The notes: generated by a model from the sequence alone, not told the origin. A stretch of DNA of 64,000 nucleotides from Sodalis ligni (GCF_016865525.2 NZ_CP075169.1:620337-684336); one strand, 5' to 3'; counted from the stretch's first letter, positions 23,101 through 33,162 are shown. A program made the numbers and translations.

Positions 23101-23994
23101 GCCGGCAAGGATCAGAATGCCCTGCTAGGCGGTGACGATACCGCGCCCTCATTCAGCGATTGGCCGTCCATCGCATTGCGCTGCCAGGAATGCTGGATAA
23201 TGGGACAAAACCTGGGACGGGTGAAGGCGGATATCGTGCCCCGCGAAAATTCCCTCGAGGTCGCCAACGGCGAGGTGGATACCGGCAAGTCCCGGCTGAC
23301 CCTCGCCGGCGCCTGGTCAAGGCACGGCGCGCAGAACCAGACCGATGTGAAAGGCAAGCTCAGCGGCAAGGATATCGGCGAGGCCAATGACTATCTCGGC
23401 ATCGATACGCCGCTGCGTAACGCGCCGTTTGATGTGGATTACGATCTGCACTGGCAGTCCGCCCCGTGGAGCGTGGATATCCCCACCCTGAACGGCGTTT
23501 TGCATGCTAATCTGGGCAAAGGCAAGATTGACGATATCAGCAGCGGCCGGGCCGGACGATTATTGCGGCTGGTGAGTTTTGATGCCTTGCTGCGTAAACT
23601 GCAATTTGATTTCAGCGATACCTTCGGTAAAGGCTTCTATTTCGACTCCATCAAAGGCACCGCCTGGCTTAAATCGGGCGTACTGCACACCAACGATTTG
23701 CTGGTGGACGGACTGGAGGCGGATATCGCCATGTCCGGCGATGTGAATTTCAATCAGCAGCAAATCAATATGGAAGCCGTGGTGGCCCCTGAAATTTCCG
23801 CCACAGTCGGGGTGGCCACCGCTTTTGCCATTAACCCGGTGGTTGGGGCGGCGGTCTTTGCCGCCAGTAAGGTCCTGGCGCCGCTGTGGAATAAAATTTC
23901 GGTTATTCGCTATCACATCAGCGGCAATCTGGACCAGCCGAAAATCCAGGAAGTATTGCGCCAGCCTCGCCAGCCCGCCGTTAAAGCCAAATAG
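20173..23994 (+). CDS. yhdP: AsmA-family envelope lipid transport protein YhdP
   Basis: YhdP is a very large AsmA-like protein anchored in the inner membrane that, with TamB and YdbH, moves phospholipids to the outer membrane. The 1273 residues match the E. coli protein (1266) end to end. One N-terminal helix (residues about 5-27) is followed by a long repeat-beta (DUF3971) periplasmic part, and the AsmA-like C-terminus with EAVVAPEISATVGVATAFAI. It starts at a GTG (20173) behind AAGGAG. The frame is intact over 3.8 kb, which argues against general homopolymer error in this sequence. Confidence 0.97.
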   Translation: MKRLPGILLALCATLIVLMALAVSGLRLTLPYLDTFRPQIIGRLNAVYGANIQAREMHGSWQSFGPTLDIGGIESVTEDEKLHIQRVTVALDVWQSLLHWRWQFRDVTFYRLRLDLNSTLLGRDHQGSPIKSDQLSDLFLRQFDHFTLRDSELSFLTPSGERSTLSVPQLTWLNSPQRHRAEGLISLSNVEVHQGAIQLRMDLNDEKGLLDNGKVYLRADNIDLKPWFSQWLRDQTGLKSADFSLAAWLDLDHGDITGGDVFFSQGTAQWQDGSDQHRLDVSKLAMHLSQQGDGWQLDMPALNIATDGDTWAPGALSLFWLPEKNRLFAPDQAGEIRVRAKNLMLERFSPLLPLVSFITPALRARWQDLQPKGTLSSLALDVPLKNPEQIRFQGSWHDVAWRQWQLLPGADRVAGSVAGTLADGELSVALDNSTLPYQNMFRAPLAVQKARVTLNWQNNEQGLALWGKNLDVRADALWMTGDFYFHQPINGEPWLNVLSGIRLYDAAQAWRYFPEPLMGTHLVDYLTGALKGGQVDNATLVFAGDPKQFPFKHNDGQFEVYVPLRHADYEFEPGWPHLPDLAIDLDFLNDGLFMHAPLAQLGDAAGHDVVAAIPDYSKELLLIDASINGSGKAVGDYFHQTPLKESLGAALDELQIGGNVSGDLHLDIPLTGQPVTASGNVNLNNNTLLIKPLGMTMTGMNGQFRYRNGNLDSEGMKAQWLGQPINIGFNTQELPEHYAINVGLQSVLAMDRLSGIPAPFRQALSGQADWQSTIAVTLPVHGKPTYAIGVTGDLKNVSSHLPPPLNKQSGVPFQLAVKALGTLSGFTLSGSAGKNTFNTEWLLTKQVTLKRGAWAVAGGKVPPLPADDSLTLNLPSLDGEQWLALMTPQSRSEGKAVVSRFRFPDALTLNTPLLTLGGQQWHDLALTRANIPGGSAVVARGKEINGKLTLPDRGPWQADIQYLYYNPLWPKTQAPAAGKDQNALLGGDDTAPSFSDWPSIALRCQECWIMGQNLGRVKADIVPRENSLEVANGEVDTGKSRLTLAGAWSRHGAQNQTDVKGKLSGKDIGEANDYLGIDTPLRNAPFDVDYDLHWQSAPWSVDIPTLNGVLHANLGKGKIDDISSGRAGRLLRLVSFDALLRKLQFDFSDTFGKGFYFDSIKGTAWLKSGVLHTNDLLVDGLEADIAMSGDVNFNQQQINMEAVVAPEISATVGVATAFAINPVVGAAVFAASKVLAPLWNKISVIRYHISGNLDQPKIQEVLRQPRQPAVKAK

Positions 23995-24176
23995 GCCGCG
24001 TGCCCGCCATCGAAATCCATTGGTGATATTGCGCCGGCCCGCAGATGATTGAATTCGTTTTACCCATTTGACGTCGGCGGGGAATTGCCGCAGTCTATAT
24101 CTAATAGCATGCATGGCATGTAGCAAAGCGTTCCAGCCGTTGCTGGCCATTCCATCAAATACAAGAGTGAAAACCT

Positions 24177-25622
24177 ATGAGTCTGGCATTTGTCAGTGAG
24201 CAATTACTCGCGGCCAACAACCTGAGTCACAACGATCTTTTTACCCTTTTGGGGCAAATGACCGAGCGTCGCCTGGATTACGCCGATCTCTACTTCCAGT
24301 CCAGCTATCATGAAGCCTGGATGATTGAAGACGGCATCATCAAGGACGGCTCTTACAATATCGATCAAGGTGTGGGCGTTCGGGCGGTAAGCGGCGAAAA
24401 AACCGGTTTCGCCTATGCCGACCAATTGACGCTGAATGCCCTTGAACTGAGCGTCAATGCGGCGCGCAGCATTGTCAAAGAGCAGGGTAACGGCCGGGTG
24501 CATACCCTGGGGGAAATCCCTTATAAAAAGCTCTACCCGTTGCTGGACCCTCTGAACAGTTTGCCGCGGGAAGAAAAAATCGCCTTATTGCACCGGGTAG
24601 ACAAAGTTGCCCGCGCCGCCGACGCGCGGGTGCGGGAAGTCAACGCCAGCCTGTCCGGGGTATATGAGCAGGTCTTGGTCGCCGCCAGCGACGGCACCCT
24701 GGCGGCGGATGTGCGCCCCCTGGTGCGGTTGTCCATCAGCGTACAGGTGGAGCAGGACGGTAAACGCGAGCGCGGATCCAGCGGCGGCGGCGGCCGTTTC
24801 GGTTATGACTTTTTCCTGGCGGACGATGGCGGCGATGTGCGTGCGGACAATTGGGCGCGGGAAGCGGTGCGCGTCGCGCTGGTGAATCTGTCCGCCGTCT
24901 CGGCGCCCGCCGGCGCCATGCCGGTGGTGCTGGGCGCGGGTTGGCCCGGCGTATTGCTCCACGAAGCGGTGGGTCATGGCCTGGAAGGGGATTTTAACCG
25001 TCGCGGCAGTTCGGTATTCAGCGGCCAAATGGGCAAGCTGGTGGCTTCTCCGCTGTGTACCGTGGTGGATGACGGCACGCTGGCCGGTTTGCGCGGTTCG
25101 TTGGCCATCGACGACGAAGGGGTGCCGGGCCAGTATAATATGCTGATTGAAAACGGAATTCTTAAAGGCTATATGCAGGATAAATTGAACGCGCGGCTGA
25201 TGGGCGTTCCTCCTACCGGTAACGGCCGGCGCGAGTCTTATGCCCATCTGCCGATGCCCCGTATGACCAATACCTATATGCTGGCCGGCCAGTCAACGCC
25301 CGAGGATATTATCGCCAGCGTTGAATATGGGCTGTATGCGCCGAATTTCGGCGGCGGCCAGGTGGATATCACCTCGGGCAAATTTGTTTTTTCTACGTCG
25401 GAAGCCTATCTGATCGAAAAGGGTAAGGTCACCAGCGCGGTGAAAGGGGCGACGCTTATCGGTTCCGGCATCGAGGCGATGCGGCAGATTTCCATGGTGG
25501 GCAACGATCTGGCGTTGGATAAAGGGGTCGGCGTGTGCGGTAAGGAAGGACAGAGCGTGCCGGTGGGCGTTGGCCAGCCGACGCTGAAGCTGGATAAGCT
25601 TACCGTGGGCGGCACCGCTTGA
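24177..25622 (+). CDS. tldD: Metalloprotease TldD
   Basis: TldD is the catalytic half of the TldD/TldE (PmbA) heterodimer, a zinc protease that degrades unfolded peptides, matures microcin B17 and acts on the CcdA antitoxin. The 481-residue protein carries the zinc motif [12 protein letters not shown] near residue 263. It is followed by the C-terminal beta-barrel typical of the family. Its partner pmbA lies only 7.5 kb away at 33163, closer than in E. coli. Confidence 0.98.
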   Translation: MSLAFVSEQLLAANNLSHNDLFTLLGQMTERRLDYADLYFQSSYHEAWMIEDGIIKDGSYNIDQGVGVRAVSGEKTGFAYADQLTLNALELSVNAARSIVKEQGNGRVHTLGEIPYKKLYPLLDPLNSLPREEKIALLHRVDKVARAADARVREVNASLSGVYEQVLVAASDGTLAADVRPLVRLSISVQVEQDGKRERGSSGGGGRFGYDFFLADDGGDVRADNWAREAVRVALVNLSAVSAPAGAMPVVLGAGWPGVLLHEAVGHGLEGDFNRRGSSVFSGQMGKLVASPLCTVVDDGTLAGLRGSLAIDDEGVPGQYNMLIENGILKGYMQDKLNARLMGVPPTGNGRRESYAHLPMPRMTNTYMLAGQSTPEDIIASVEYGLYAPNFGGGQVDITSGKFVFSTSEAYLIEKGKVTSAVKGATLIGSGIEAMRQISMVGNDLALDKGVGVCGKEGQSVPVGVGQPTLKLDKLTVGGTA

Positions 25623-25795
25623 GGTTTGGCCCGGGGCAGCGGGCCGGGGCTGCTTTGTGTGCTCCGGCGGCCATTGGCACGGTATACCTTTAACCGGCTC
25701 GTTGCACGATCGGCGATCGCGGGCCTACCGAGCCATGGGGCGCTCTCCCTTTAACACGTTCATTTCAAGCTCGGTGGCGGCGGACCTCTCCCTAT

Positions 25796-26722
25796 TTAAG
25801 TATTACTATCCTGACGGAACGCCTGATAGACCGTGGCGACGTTTTTAAAGTAGTCCTGCAGATAGTTAATGCACACCTGCACCTTCAGCGGCAGTGTGTC
25901 CTTTTGGGTATAAACCGCATATACCGGGCGCGGATCGGAAAGATAGTGGTTGAACAGGATCTCGACGTCGCCGCGCTTGATTTCATCCAGCACCCACATG
26001 ATAGGCACATAGGCAATGCCGGCGCCGGCGGTGAGCCAGCGGACCAGGGTCTGGGAATCGTTGGTGGCGAAACGGCCCTGGGGCGCCAGATGGAGGGTAA
26101 TGCCTTCCGGCGCGATGAGCTCAAATTCACTGTCCGGCCGGACGTCGTACTCCAGCCAGGAAAAATTCGCCATATCACCGGGCTTCTCCGGAGCGCCATG
26201 GGCGGCAAGATAGCTCTTGGCGGCGCATACCACCATCGGCATGGCGCCGAGCCGTTTTGAAAACAGGCCGGAATCTTGCAACGCCCCGACCCGAATCACC
26301 AGGTCGAGCCCGTAGGCAATAATATCCGGCGCCGGGATGCCGGTCACCAGATTAACCGACAAGCCGGGATACTCTTTGAGCATCTCGGCGGTCATGGTGG
26401 CCAGAACGTTATGCGCCATGGTGGATGAACTGCCGATGCGCAGCGTGCCGATGGGGGTGTTATTAAAGGCGTAAAGCTGCTCATGCACTTCGTTAAACTC
26501 AATCAGCATGCGGCGGCATCCCTGGTAATAAATTTTGCCGGCCTCCGTCAGGCCGATGCTGCGGGTGCTGCGATTCATCAATTTGACCTGCAGCTCGCTT
26601 TCCAGCTTGGCCACGATCTGGCTGACGGACGACACGCTCATTTGCAGCTGTCTGGCCGCTGCGGTGAAGGAACCGCCTTCCACCACTTTGGCAAACACCC
26701 GCATCCGATTAAGTCTTTCCAT
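25796..26722 (-). CDS. aaeR: LysR-type regulator AaeR
   Basis: AaeR is the aromatic-acid-responsive LysR regulator of the divergent aaeXAB efflux operon. The 308 residues align with E. coli AaeR throughout: winged helix in residues 1-60 (FTAAARQLQMSVSSVSQIVAKLE) and a ligand domain with NLVTGIPAPDIIAYGLDLVIRVG and RWLTAGAGIAYVP. It is divergent from aaeX, with the operator region and an ERIC element between them. Confidence 0.96.
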   Translation of the reverse strand: MERLNRMRVFAKVVEGGSFTAAARQLQMSVSSVSQIVAKLESELQVKLMNRSTRSIGLTEAGKIYYQGCRRMLIEFNEVHEQLYAFNNTPIGTLRIGSSSTMAHNVLATMTAEMLKEYPGLSVNLVTGIPAPDIIAYGLDLVIRVGALQDSGLFSKRLGAMPMVVCAAKSYLAAHGAPEKPGDMANFSWLEYDVRPDSEFELIAPEGITLHLAPQGRFATNDSQTLVRWLTAGAGIAYVPIMWVLDEIKRGDVEILFNHYLSDPRPVYAVYTQKDTLPLKVQVCINYLQDYFKNVATVYQAFRQDSNT

Positions 26723-26737
26723 TATTTACTCTGAGTT

Positions 26738-26759
26738 AAAAGTGATTTAGATCACATAA
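26738..26759 (-). promoter_or_regulatory. Putative CRP site in the aaeR-aaeX intergenic region
   Basis: TGTGATCTAAATCACT on the minus strand sits in a 22-base window that matches 18 positions of the CRP consensus by eye. It lies 16 bases before the aaeR start and about 430 bases before aaeX, so it may control aaeR, aaeXAB or both. Confidence 0.6.
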
Positions 26760-26931
26760 AGTTGAAAATCCTATACATCCGGGACTATTATATACCTATC
26801 GGTTCACCAGATCGCACAGTGGCATCCCTGCAAATTCCTTACTTTTATTGCCTTTTAATAAACAGTTACATTTGGGATGCGATGTTGCCCATCTGTCTAA
26901 CCCTATTATGTCTATCTAAAATATCCATCAG

Positions 26932-27057
26932 TATACCCGTCATACTTCCAGTTGCAGGTATGTTGGCTTCCTCGCTCACCCCAGTCACTTACTTAAGTAA
27001 GCTCCTGGGGATTCGCTGCGTCGCCGCCTTTCTGCAACTTGAATTATTTAGGGTATA
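26932..27057. repeat. ERIC element (126 bp)
   Basis: The sequence carries the hallmark ERIC core, AGTCACTTACTTAAGTAAGC followed by TCCTGGGGATTC, with TATACCC and GGGTATA ends, so the whole element is an imperfect palindrome. It fills much of the 463-base aaeR-aaeX gap; apart from the CRP site, the remainder (26760-26931 and 27058-27185) shows no feature I can name. It is nearly identical to the copy at 32816-32942. Confidence 0.93.
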
Positions 27058-27185
27058 AACTTCCCGCTTTTGACTAACCTTGTGTAGTACGGGTGAAAAA
27101 TTCCCGTGGGCCGGGTTAATCCGCATGAGAGGTCAACATTGATCCGGTCTGCCGGAGAGGGTTGAAGGAAAGTTAAGGAAAAGTA

Positions 27186-27389
27186 ATGAGTTTGCTCCCG
27201 GTTATGGTGATATTCGGCCTGTCGTTTCCGCCGGTATTTTTTGAATTGCTGGTGTCCATGGCGCTGTTTTTCCTGCTGCGCCTGTTACTACAGCCGACGG
27301 GTATCTATGATTTTGTCTGGCATCCCGCCCTGTTTAATACCGCCTTGTACTGCTGCACGTACTACTTGATTTCTTGTCTTTTCGTCTGA
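27186..27389 (+). CDS. aaeX: AaeX small membrane protein
   Basis: AaeX is a 67-residue two-helix membrane protein of unknown function, always first in the aaeXAB efflux operon. The text [22 protein letters not shown] and the end YYLISCLFV follow the E. coli protein. The ATG at 27186 is preceded by AAGGAAAAG. The aaeA start follows seven bases later. Confidence 0.95.
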   Translation: MSLLPVMVIFGLSFPPVFFELLVSMALFFLLRLLLQPTGIYDFVWHPALFNTALYCCTYYLISCLFV

Positions 27390-27396
27390 GGCCGCT

Positions 27397-28329
27397 GTGA
27401 AAACTGTTCTAACAAAAATAATCAGAGTCGCGATTACCCTGCTGTTGGTCCTGATCGCCGCTATCGCTATTTTCCGAGCTTGGGTGTTTTATACCGAATC
27501 CCCCTGGACCAGAGACGCTAAATTCACCGCCGATGTGGTAGCCATTGCACCGGATGTCAGCGGCCTGCTCACCGACGTTCGGGTGAGCGACAATCAGCTG
27601 GTGCAGCAAGGACAAGTGTTGTTTGTGGTGGATCAGCCGCGCTATCAGCAGGCATTGGATGAGGCGCAGGCCGATGTGGATTATTATCAGGCGCTGGCGA
27701 ATGAAAAACGCCGCGAGGCGGGACGGCGGGTACGGTTGGGCACCAATGCCATGTCGCAGGAATTGATCGATCAGGCCAATAACGATTTCATCACCGTAAG
27801 CCATCAGCTCGCCAAGGCGGTGGCGGCCCGCGATCTGGCGAAAATCGATTTGGATCGCACCATTATCCGCGCGCCGGCGGAAGGGTGGGTAACCAATCTC
27901 AGTGTTCATGCCGGTGAATTCATTACCCGCGGCACGGTGTCGGTGGCCCTGGTGAAACGAAATTCGTTTTATCTGCTGGCCTATTTGGAGGAAACCAAGC
28001 TGGAGAGGGTGCGTCCCGGCTATCGGGCGGAAATCACGCCGCTGGGCAGCAATGTGGTGTTTTACGGTACGGTCGACAGCATTGCCGCCGGGGTGACCAA
28101 TACGAATGCGGTAGCGGACAAAAAAGGGTTGGCCACGGTGGATTCCAATTTGGAATGGGTCCGTCTGGCGCAGCGGGTGCCGGTGAAAATCCGGCTCGAT
28201 GAGCAGCAGGGCGACCTCTATCCCACCGGCACTACCGCGACGGTGGTGATTACCGGCAGCAAGGATCGCCAGCCCGCCAGGTTATCGCCGATGATGCAAT
28301 TGATACGTCGTCTACGGGAATTCGGCTAA
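27397..28329 (+). CDS. aaeA: p-Hydroxybenzoic acid efflux membrane fusion protein AaeA
   Basis: AaeA is the periplasmic adaptor of the AaeAB aromatic carboxylic acid exporter. The 310-residue protein has an N-terminal anchor helix (residues about 8-30), the split lipoyl domain ([23 protein letters not shown] and [19 protein letters not shown]) and a helical hairpin between. It begins at a GTG (27397). The operon is induced by aromatic acids through AaeR in E. coli. Confidence 0.97.
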   Translation: MKTVLTKIIRVAITLLLVLIAAIAIFRAWVFYTESPWTRDAKFTADVVAIAPDVSGLLTDVRVSDNQLVQQGQVLFVVDQPRYQQALDEAQADVDYYQALANEKRREAGRRVRLGTNAMSQELIDQANNDFITVSHQLAKAVAARDLAKIDLDRTIIRAPAEGWVTNLSVHAGEFITRGTVSVALVKRNSFYLLAYLEETKLERVRPGYRAEITPLGSNVVFYGTVDSIAAGVTNTNAVADKKGLATVDSNLEWVRLAQRVPVKIRLDEQQGDLYPTGTTATVVITGSKDRQPARLSPMMQLIRRLREFG

Positions 28330-28349
28330 GCGTAAGGTAATCAATTATT

Positions 28350-30308
28350 ATGCTTTATCCTATTTTCATACGCTGCCGTTTCGCGATTAAATTGACCTTC
28401 GCCGTACTGCTGGCGCTGTTTGTCGGTTTCCATTTTCAAATGGAGACGCCGCGCTGGTCGGCGCTGACCGCGGCCATCGTCGCGGGCGGGCCGGCCTTTG
28501 CCGCCGGCGGCGAGCCATTTGCCGGCGCCATTAAGTATCGCGGCATGCTGCGTATCATCGGTACCTTTATCGGCTGTATCGGCGCCCTGGTGATTATCAC
28601 CACCACCATCCGGGCGCCGGTGGTCATGCTGTTGCTGAGCTGTATTTGGGCGGGCTTCTGTACCTGGTACTCTTCGCTGGTCAAAGTGCAAAACTCTTAT
28701 GCGCTGGCGCTTTCCGGCTACACCGCGCTGATTATCATTGTCGGCATCCAGACGGCGCCCCTGACGGCGCCGCAATATGCCATCGAACGCTGCAGCGAGA
28801 TAGTCCTGGGCATCCTTTGCGCCATTCTGGCGGACGTGCTGTTTTCTCCCCGCTCCATCAAGCAGGATATCGATCGGGCGGTGGATCGGCTTTTGCTGGA
28901 TCAATATCACTTGCTGATGTTGTGTCTTAATAACGCGCCGAAAGAAGATATTGATAAATCCTGGGGCGATTTGGTTAAGCGGACCACCGCCCTGGATGGC
29001 ATGCGCAGTAATCTGATGATGGAATCTTCCCATTGGACCCGCTGCAACCGTCGCCTGAGGGCCATGAATACCCTGTCCCTGACGCTGATTACCCAGGCCT
29101 GCGAAACCTACCTGATTTTGCAAACCCATCCTGAGTTCGTTAATACCCAATTGCTGCTGTTGTTCAACGAGCCGGTGGTCACGGTAGCGGATATCCATAA
29201 GCGGATGAAGCTGATGCGCCAGGTGATCGCCGATACCCCGGCCAGACGGACTCCCCATACGCTTTATACCTGGGTGGGCACCGCCACGCGTTTTCTGCTG
29301 TTGATTAAAGGGGTTAAAAACAATACCCGTATCAGTAAAATCGAAGAGCAGGTCCTGGAGGATCAGGTGATTGTCGCCGCCCCGTCGGCGGAGCACCATC
29401 ATGCCTTAATCAACGGCCTTCGAACCGGAGTGGCCACCGCGCTGGGCTTCCTGTTCTGGCTGTGGACCGGTTGGACCTCCGGCAGCGGCGCGGTGATAAT
29501 GATTACCGTCATTACCGCCCTGGCGATGCGGGCGCCCAATCCGATGATGGTATGTAAAGATCTGCTCTACGGCATGACGGCGGCGCTGCCCGTCGGCGCT
29601 GTCTTCTATATGTACATCATGCCGGCGACCCAGCAAAGCCTGCTGCTGCTGTTCATTTCCCTGGGCATTTTGACGTTTATTGTCGGTTTCGCGGTGCAAA
29701 AACAGATATTGGGATCCATTGGCCTGATGGCTGGTACGCTCACGATTATCGGCCTGACCAATCCCATGTCGTTTTCCATCAACGGTTTCCTCGACGGCGC
29801 CATGGGTCAAATCATCGGCTGCGCGTTGGCGACGCTGGTGGTGATGTTGATTCGGGACAGTTCCAAAGCCCGCATCGGCCGGGTGCTGCTGAACCGGTTT
29901 GTGTTTGGCGCGGTATCGGCATTGTCCACCAATAAGGCCCGGCGCAGAGAAAATCATCTGCCGGCGTTATATCAGCAACTGTTCCAGTTGCTGACGCTGT
30001 TTCCCAGCGATATCGCCAAGTATCGCCTGGCGTTGATGTTGATCATCTCCCACCAGCGCCTGCGTACGGTGGATATCCCGGTGAATGCGGATTTATCGGC
30101 GTATCACCGCCGGATCCGCGCCACCGCCGACCGGGTGATCAATGCCCGCAATGAAATTCGCCGCGGCGAGCATTTCAACCGACTGTTGGAAGAGATGGGT
30201 ATCTATCGGCAAAAGCTGCTGGATTATGACGCGCCCGCCGCCGTCATCGAACCGGTGGAGCGCTTAACCGATACGCTATTACGTTACCGGCATGCACTAA
30301 GCGGTTAA
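28350..30308 (+). CDS. aaeB: p-Hydroxybenzoic acid efflux pump subunit AaeB
   Basis: AaeB is the inner-membrane pump component of the FUSC (aromatic acid exporter) family. The 652 residues show two hydrophobic blocks (about residues 10-165 and 360-500), each followed by a long cytosolic region, the family layout. Opening text [36 protein letters not shown] agrees with E. coli in position and character. It follows aaeA by 20 bases as the last gene of the operon. Confidence 0.97.
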   Translation: MLYPIFIRCRFAIKLTFAVLLALFVGFHFQMETPRWSALTAAIVAGGPAFAAGGEPFAGAIKYRGMLRIIGTFIGCIGALVIITTTIRAPVVMLLLSCIWAGFCTWYSSLVKVQNSYALALSGYTALIIIVGIQTAPLTAPQYAIERCSEIVLGILCAILADVLFSPRSIKQDIDRAVDRLLLDQYHLLMLCLNNAPKEDIDKSWGDLVKRTTALDGMRSNLMMESSHWTRCNRRLRAMNTLSLTLITQACETYLILQTHPEFVNTQLLLLFNEPVVTVADIHKRMKLMRQVIADTPARRTPHTLYTWVGTATRFLLLIKGVKNNTRISKIEEQVLEDQVIVAAPSAEHHHALINGLRTGVATALGFLFWLWTGWTSGSGAVIMITVITALAMRAPNPMMVCKDLLYGMTAALPVGAVFYMYIMPATQQSLLLLFISLGILTFIVGFAVQKQILGSIGLMAGTLTIIGLTNPMSFSINGFLDGAMGQIIGCALATLVVMLIRDSSKARIGRVLLNRFVFGAVSALSTNKARRRENHLPALYQQLFQLLTLFPSDIAKYRLALMLIISHQRLRTVDIPVNADLSAYHRRIRATADRVINARNEIRRGEHFNRLLEEMGIYRQKLLDYDAPAAVIEPVERLTDTLLRYRHALSG

Positions 30309-30366
30309 ACGCCGCTCCCTATCTCCGTCGTGCAACTATACTTACTCCAAAAGATGGGAGGATATC

Positions 30367-31824
30367 ATGCACGAAAATTCATCTATTCAGGATCATATCC
30401 TGTTTAACACCGGCTACCTGGTTAACGGCGAGTGGCATCGTGGCAAAGAGACGTTTGACGTGCTTAATCCGGCCACCGGGGAGGTGATTGCCAACGTGGC
30501 CAAAAGCGGCAAAACCGAAACCGAGGCCGCCATCGCCGCGGCCGCCGCCGCTTTTCCCGCCTGGCGGGCCAAGACCGCTAAAGAACGCTCTGAAATCCTG
30601 TATCGCTGGTACAATTTAATCATGGAAAACCAGCCGTATCTGGCAAAACTGATGACCGCCGAACAGGGTAAACCGGTAAAAGAGGCCGCGGGCGAAGTGG
30701 CTTATGCCGCCAGCTTTATCCAGTGGTTCGCCGAGCAGGCCAAACGCGCCAACGGCGAGATTATCCCCCCCGCCAAGGCGCATTCCCGCATCCTCGCCAC
30801 GCGCGAGCCGGTAGGGGTGGTTGCGGCCATCACGCCGTGGAATTTCCCCCTGGCCATGTTGACCCGCAAGCTGGGTCCGGCCTTGGCGGCCGGCTGTACC
30901 GCCCTGATCAAACCCGCCAATAATACCCCGCTTTCGGCATTTGCCCTCTTGGCGCTGGCGCACCAGGCCGGTGTGCCAAAAGGGGTGGTAAACGGCGTGG
31001 CGGGTGATACCGCTGCCATCAGCGATGCCATCATGGCCAGCTCCGACGTCCGTAAGATAACCTTCACCGGTTCTACGGCGGTGGGGAAGACCCTGATGCG
31101 CCACGCTGCCGACACCATGAAAAAAATCTCCCTGGAACTGGGGGGCAACGCGCCCTATATCGTATTTGATGATGCGGATATCGACGCCGCGGTGGCAGGG
31201 GCCGTTGCCAATAAATTCCGCAACGCGGGCCAGGTATGCGTCAGCGTGAACCGCTTCTATATCCAGGCGGGGGTGAATGATGAATTTGTCCGCCGTCTGG
31301 CGGAGGAAGTGGCGAAACTCAAGGTAGGCAACGGCATGGATGACGGCGTGGTAGTCGGGCCGCTTATCAACCAGGCCGGTGTGGATAAGGTTCAAGAGCA
31401 TGTCAGGGATGCGCTGGCCAAAGGGGGGCGCGCGGTGATCGGCGGCCAGCCCCATGCCCTCGGAGGTAATTTCTATCAGCCGACGGTCATCGCCGAGGCC
31501 AATGAGCAGATGACGCTGGCCCATGAGGAAACCTTCGGCCCCTTGGCGGCCTGCTTCCGCTTCGATACCGAAGAGGAGGTGATAGCAAGGGCCAACAATA
31601 CTCCTTTCGGCCTGGCGGCGTATTTTTATACCCAGAACCTGCAGCGGGTCTTTCGCGTTTCGGCGATGCTGGAAAGCGGCATGGTGGGGGTGAACGAATG
31701 CGCGGTGTCTACTGAGCTTGGGCCGTTCGGCGGCGTTAAGGAATCGGGACTGGGCCGGGAAGGTTCGGTATTGGGCCTGGATGAATATCTGGAAGTGAAA
31801 ACGCTGCATATCGGCGGCCTGTGA
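30367..31824 (+). CDS. NAD(P)-dependent succinate-semialdehyde dehydrogenase-like protein
   Basis: This 485-residue aldehyde dehydrogenase is of the GabD/Sad type, oxidising succinate semialdehyde or a similar omega-oxo acid to the carboxylate. The fold is complete: NAD-binding TPWNFPLAMLTRK, FTGSTAVGK, the general base in LELGGNAP and the catalytic Cys in NAGQVCVSVNR, then FGGVKESGLGREGS near the end. E. coli has no such gene between aaeB and yhcO, so it is an addition, perhaps serving clearance of aldehydes linked to aromatic acids (inference). A GGGAGGA ribosome site precedes the ATG. Confidence 0.9.
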   Translation: MHENSSIQDHILFNTGYLVNGEWHRGKETFDVLNPATGEVIANVAKSGKTETEAAIAAAAAAFPAWRAKTAKERSEILYRWYNLIMENQPYLAKLMTAEQGKPVKEAAGEVAYAASFIQWFAEQAKRANGEIIPPAKAHSRILATREPVGVVAAITPWNFPLAMLTRKLGPALAAGCTALIKPANNTPLSAFALLALAHQAGVPKGVVNGVAGDTAAISDAIMASSDVRKITFTGSTAVGKTLMRHAADTMKKISLELGGNAPYIVFDDADIDAAVAGAVANKFRNAGQVCVSVNRFYIQAGVNDEFVRRLAEEVAKLKVGNGMDDGVVVGPLINQAGVDKVQEHVRDALAKGGRAVIGGQPHALGGNFYQPTVIAEANEQMTLAHEETFGPLAACFRFDTEEEVIARANNTPFGLAAYFYTQNLQRVFRVSAMLESGMVGVNECAVSTELGPFGGVKESGLGREGSVLGLDEYLEVKTLHIGGL

Positions 31825-31915
31825 CAGCTTTTTTGGCCACACCCGCCGCGGGCGCGGTATGGCATGCTCCCTGGATGACGGGTATATTGATAAAACGTGG
31901 TGCGGAGAACGCTAG

Positions 31916-32185
31916 ATGGAGAAAGTATCCTTTGATTTCAGCCAGATACCTGATCTACCGGCTTTTTACCGTGACTTTGGCCGTCAGTTCGCGCTGTCGG
32001 AACCCCGGGATAGCAACCTTGACGAATTATGGCAAACCGTCACCCGCCGTTTGCCCTTACCGGTGGAAATCGAATTTCTCCATCTGAACGGGGCGAAAAA
32101 ACGCCGCTTCGGCGCGTTGATACTGTTGTTTGATGAAGCGGAGGAGGAGCTGGAAGGACGGCTGCACTTCAACGTGCGGGGATAG
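31916..32185 (+). CDS. yhcO: Barstar-family protein YhcO
   Basis: The 89-residue protein belongs to the barstar fold family, named for the inhibitor of the RNase barnase. It matches E. coli YhcO in length and place (beside aaeBAX) and in the FDFSQIPDLPAFYRDF start. No barnase-like gene is adjacent, so its target is unknown; the E. coli protein is likewise uncharacterised. Confidence 0.92.
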   Translation: MEKVSFDFSQIPDLPAFYRDFGRQFALSEPRDSNLDELWQTVTRRLPLPVEIEFLHLNGAKKRRFGALILLFDEAEEELEGRLHFNVRG

Positions 32186-32197
32186 TACGCGCGACGG

Positions 32198-32746
32198 TTA
32201 ATCCGCCGCGGCAACTGACCTCAGGTACTGGAAAATCAAGCGGGCGGTCTTCCCCGGTTTGCCGGCCGCCAGTTCTTTTTGCGCGTTGCGTACCAGCGAG
32301 CGCAACTGCTGCCTGTCCGCCTCGGGATAGACGGCCATCACTTCCGCCACGCCGTCATCTCCCTGTTCAATGAGATGATCCCGCAGCGTTTCCAGCTTAT
32401 GGAACAGTGTTATCTGCTGGTTATGCCGGTTTTTCAGCTTGTCCAGCGCCTGATGGATGGGTTCCACATCCCGGGCGCGCAGCATTTTGCCAATCAGCTG
32501 GATCTGGCGGCGGCGGCCCTCTTTTTTGATCCGCTGCGCCAGCTCTATGGCCGCCAGCAGATCGTCGTCGAGGGGGATTTTTTCCAGTCCGTTTTTGCCC
32601 AGTTCCACCAGTTCAACCCCGAGCTTTTTCAGCGCTTCGGCGTCGCGTTTGATTTCGCTTTTGCTGACCCAAATGATTTCGTCTTCATCTTCATCGGGTT
32701 GCGCGTCTGGCTGTTCGTCGAGCCAGTCGTCCGGTTGTTTGCTCAT
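32198..32746 (-). CDS. yjgA: Ribosome-associated protein YjgA (DarP)
   Basis: YjgA/DarP binds late 50S precursors and assists assembly of the peptidyl transferase centre. The acidic N-terminus is followed by the invariant block [17 protein letters not shown], then [14 protein letters not shown] and [11 protein letters not shown]. The ATG at 32746 ([11 protein letters not shown]) matches the family; an upstream start at 32773 does not. It is divergent from pmbA, its usual neighbour, with an ERIC element between. Confidence 0.96.
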   Translation of the reverse strand: MSKQPDDWLDEQPDAQPDEDEDEIIWVSKSEIKRDAEALKKLGVELVELGKNGLEKIPLDDDLLAAIELAQRIKKEGRRRQIQLIGKMLRARDVEPIHQALDKLKNRHNQQITLFHKLETLRDHLIEQGDDGVAEVMAVYPEADRQQLRSLVRNAQKELAAGKPGKTARLIFQYLRSVAAAD

Positions 32747-32815
32747 TATGCGGTTCCTCAAAAAGAGGCTCATCCTAACAGGTTGCAGAGGATCTTCAAT
32801 GCCCTTATTTTACGC

Positions 32816-32942
32816 TATACCCTAAATAATTCGAGTTGCAGGTGCGTTGGCCCTCCTCGCTCACCCCAGTCACTTACTCAAGTAAGCTCCTGGGGATTCG
32901 CTGCGTTGCCGCCTTCCTGCAACTTGAATTATTTGGGGTATA
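32816..32942. repeat. ERIC element (127 bp)
   Basis: This second ERIC copy shows the same TATACCC/GGGTATA ends and the CACTTACTCAAGTAAGCTCC core. It lies in the 416-base yjgA-pmbA divergent gap, close to where both promoters must be. The remainder of the gap (32943-33162) shows no motif I can name. It differs from the copy at 26932 at few positions, which suggests recent spread or gene conversion. Confidence 0.93.
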
Positions 32943-33162
32943 TACACCATCATACCCTTAATGGAGCGTGGTGCTTTTGCTTTTGTTTACAGTTGTTCCG
33001 GCAACCACTGCTGTCGCATACCGTGCCAAATGCTTTGCGTACTGATAGACTTATCGTTAATAGATGACCTTGGCTTCAGGCCGGTGGATATCACAATCCG
33101 ACTCTGTTCGTCCTGCGGTAGCGTCACCCTCTTGCGGATAACCTTATAAACCTGGCGGATCA

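Noticed and set aside
28341..29402. 353-codon minus-strand frame inside aaeB
   Set aside because: Composition (Gln, His, Arg-rich) is typical of an antisense shadow of a hydrophobic GC-rich gene.
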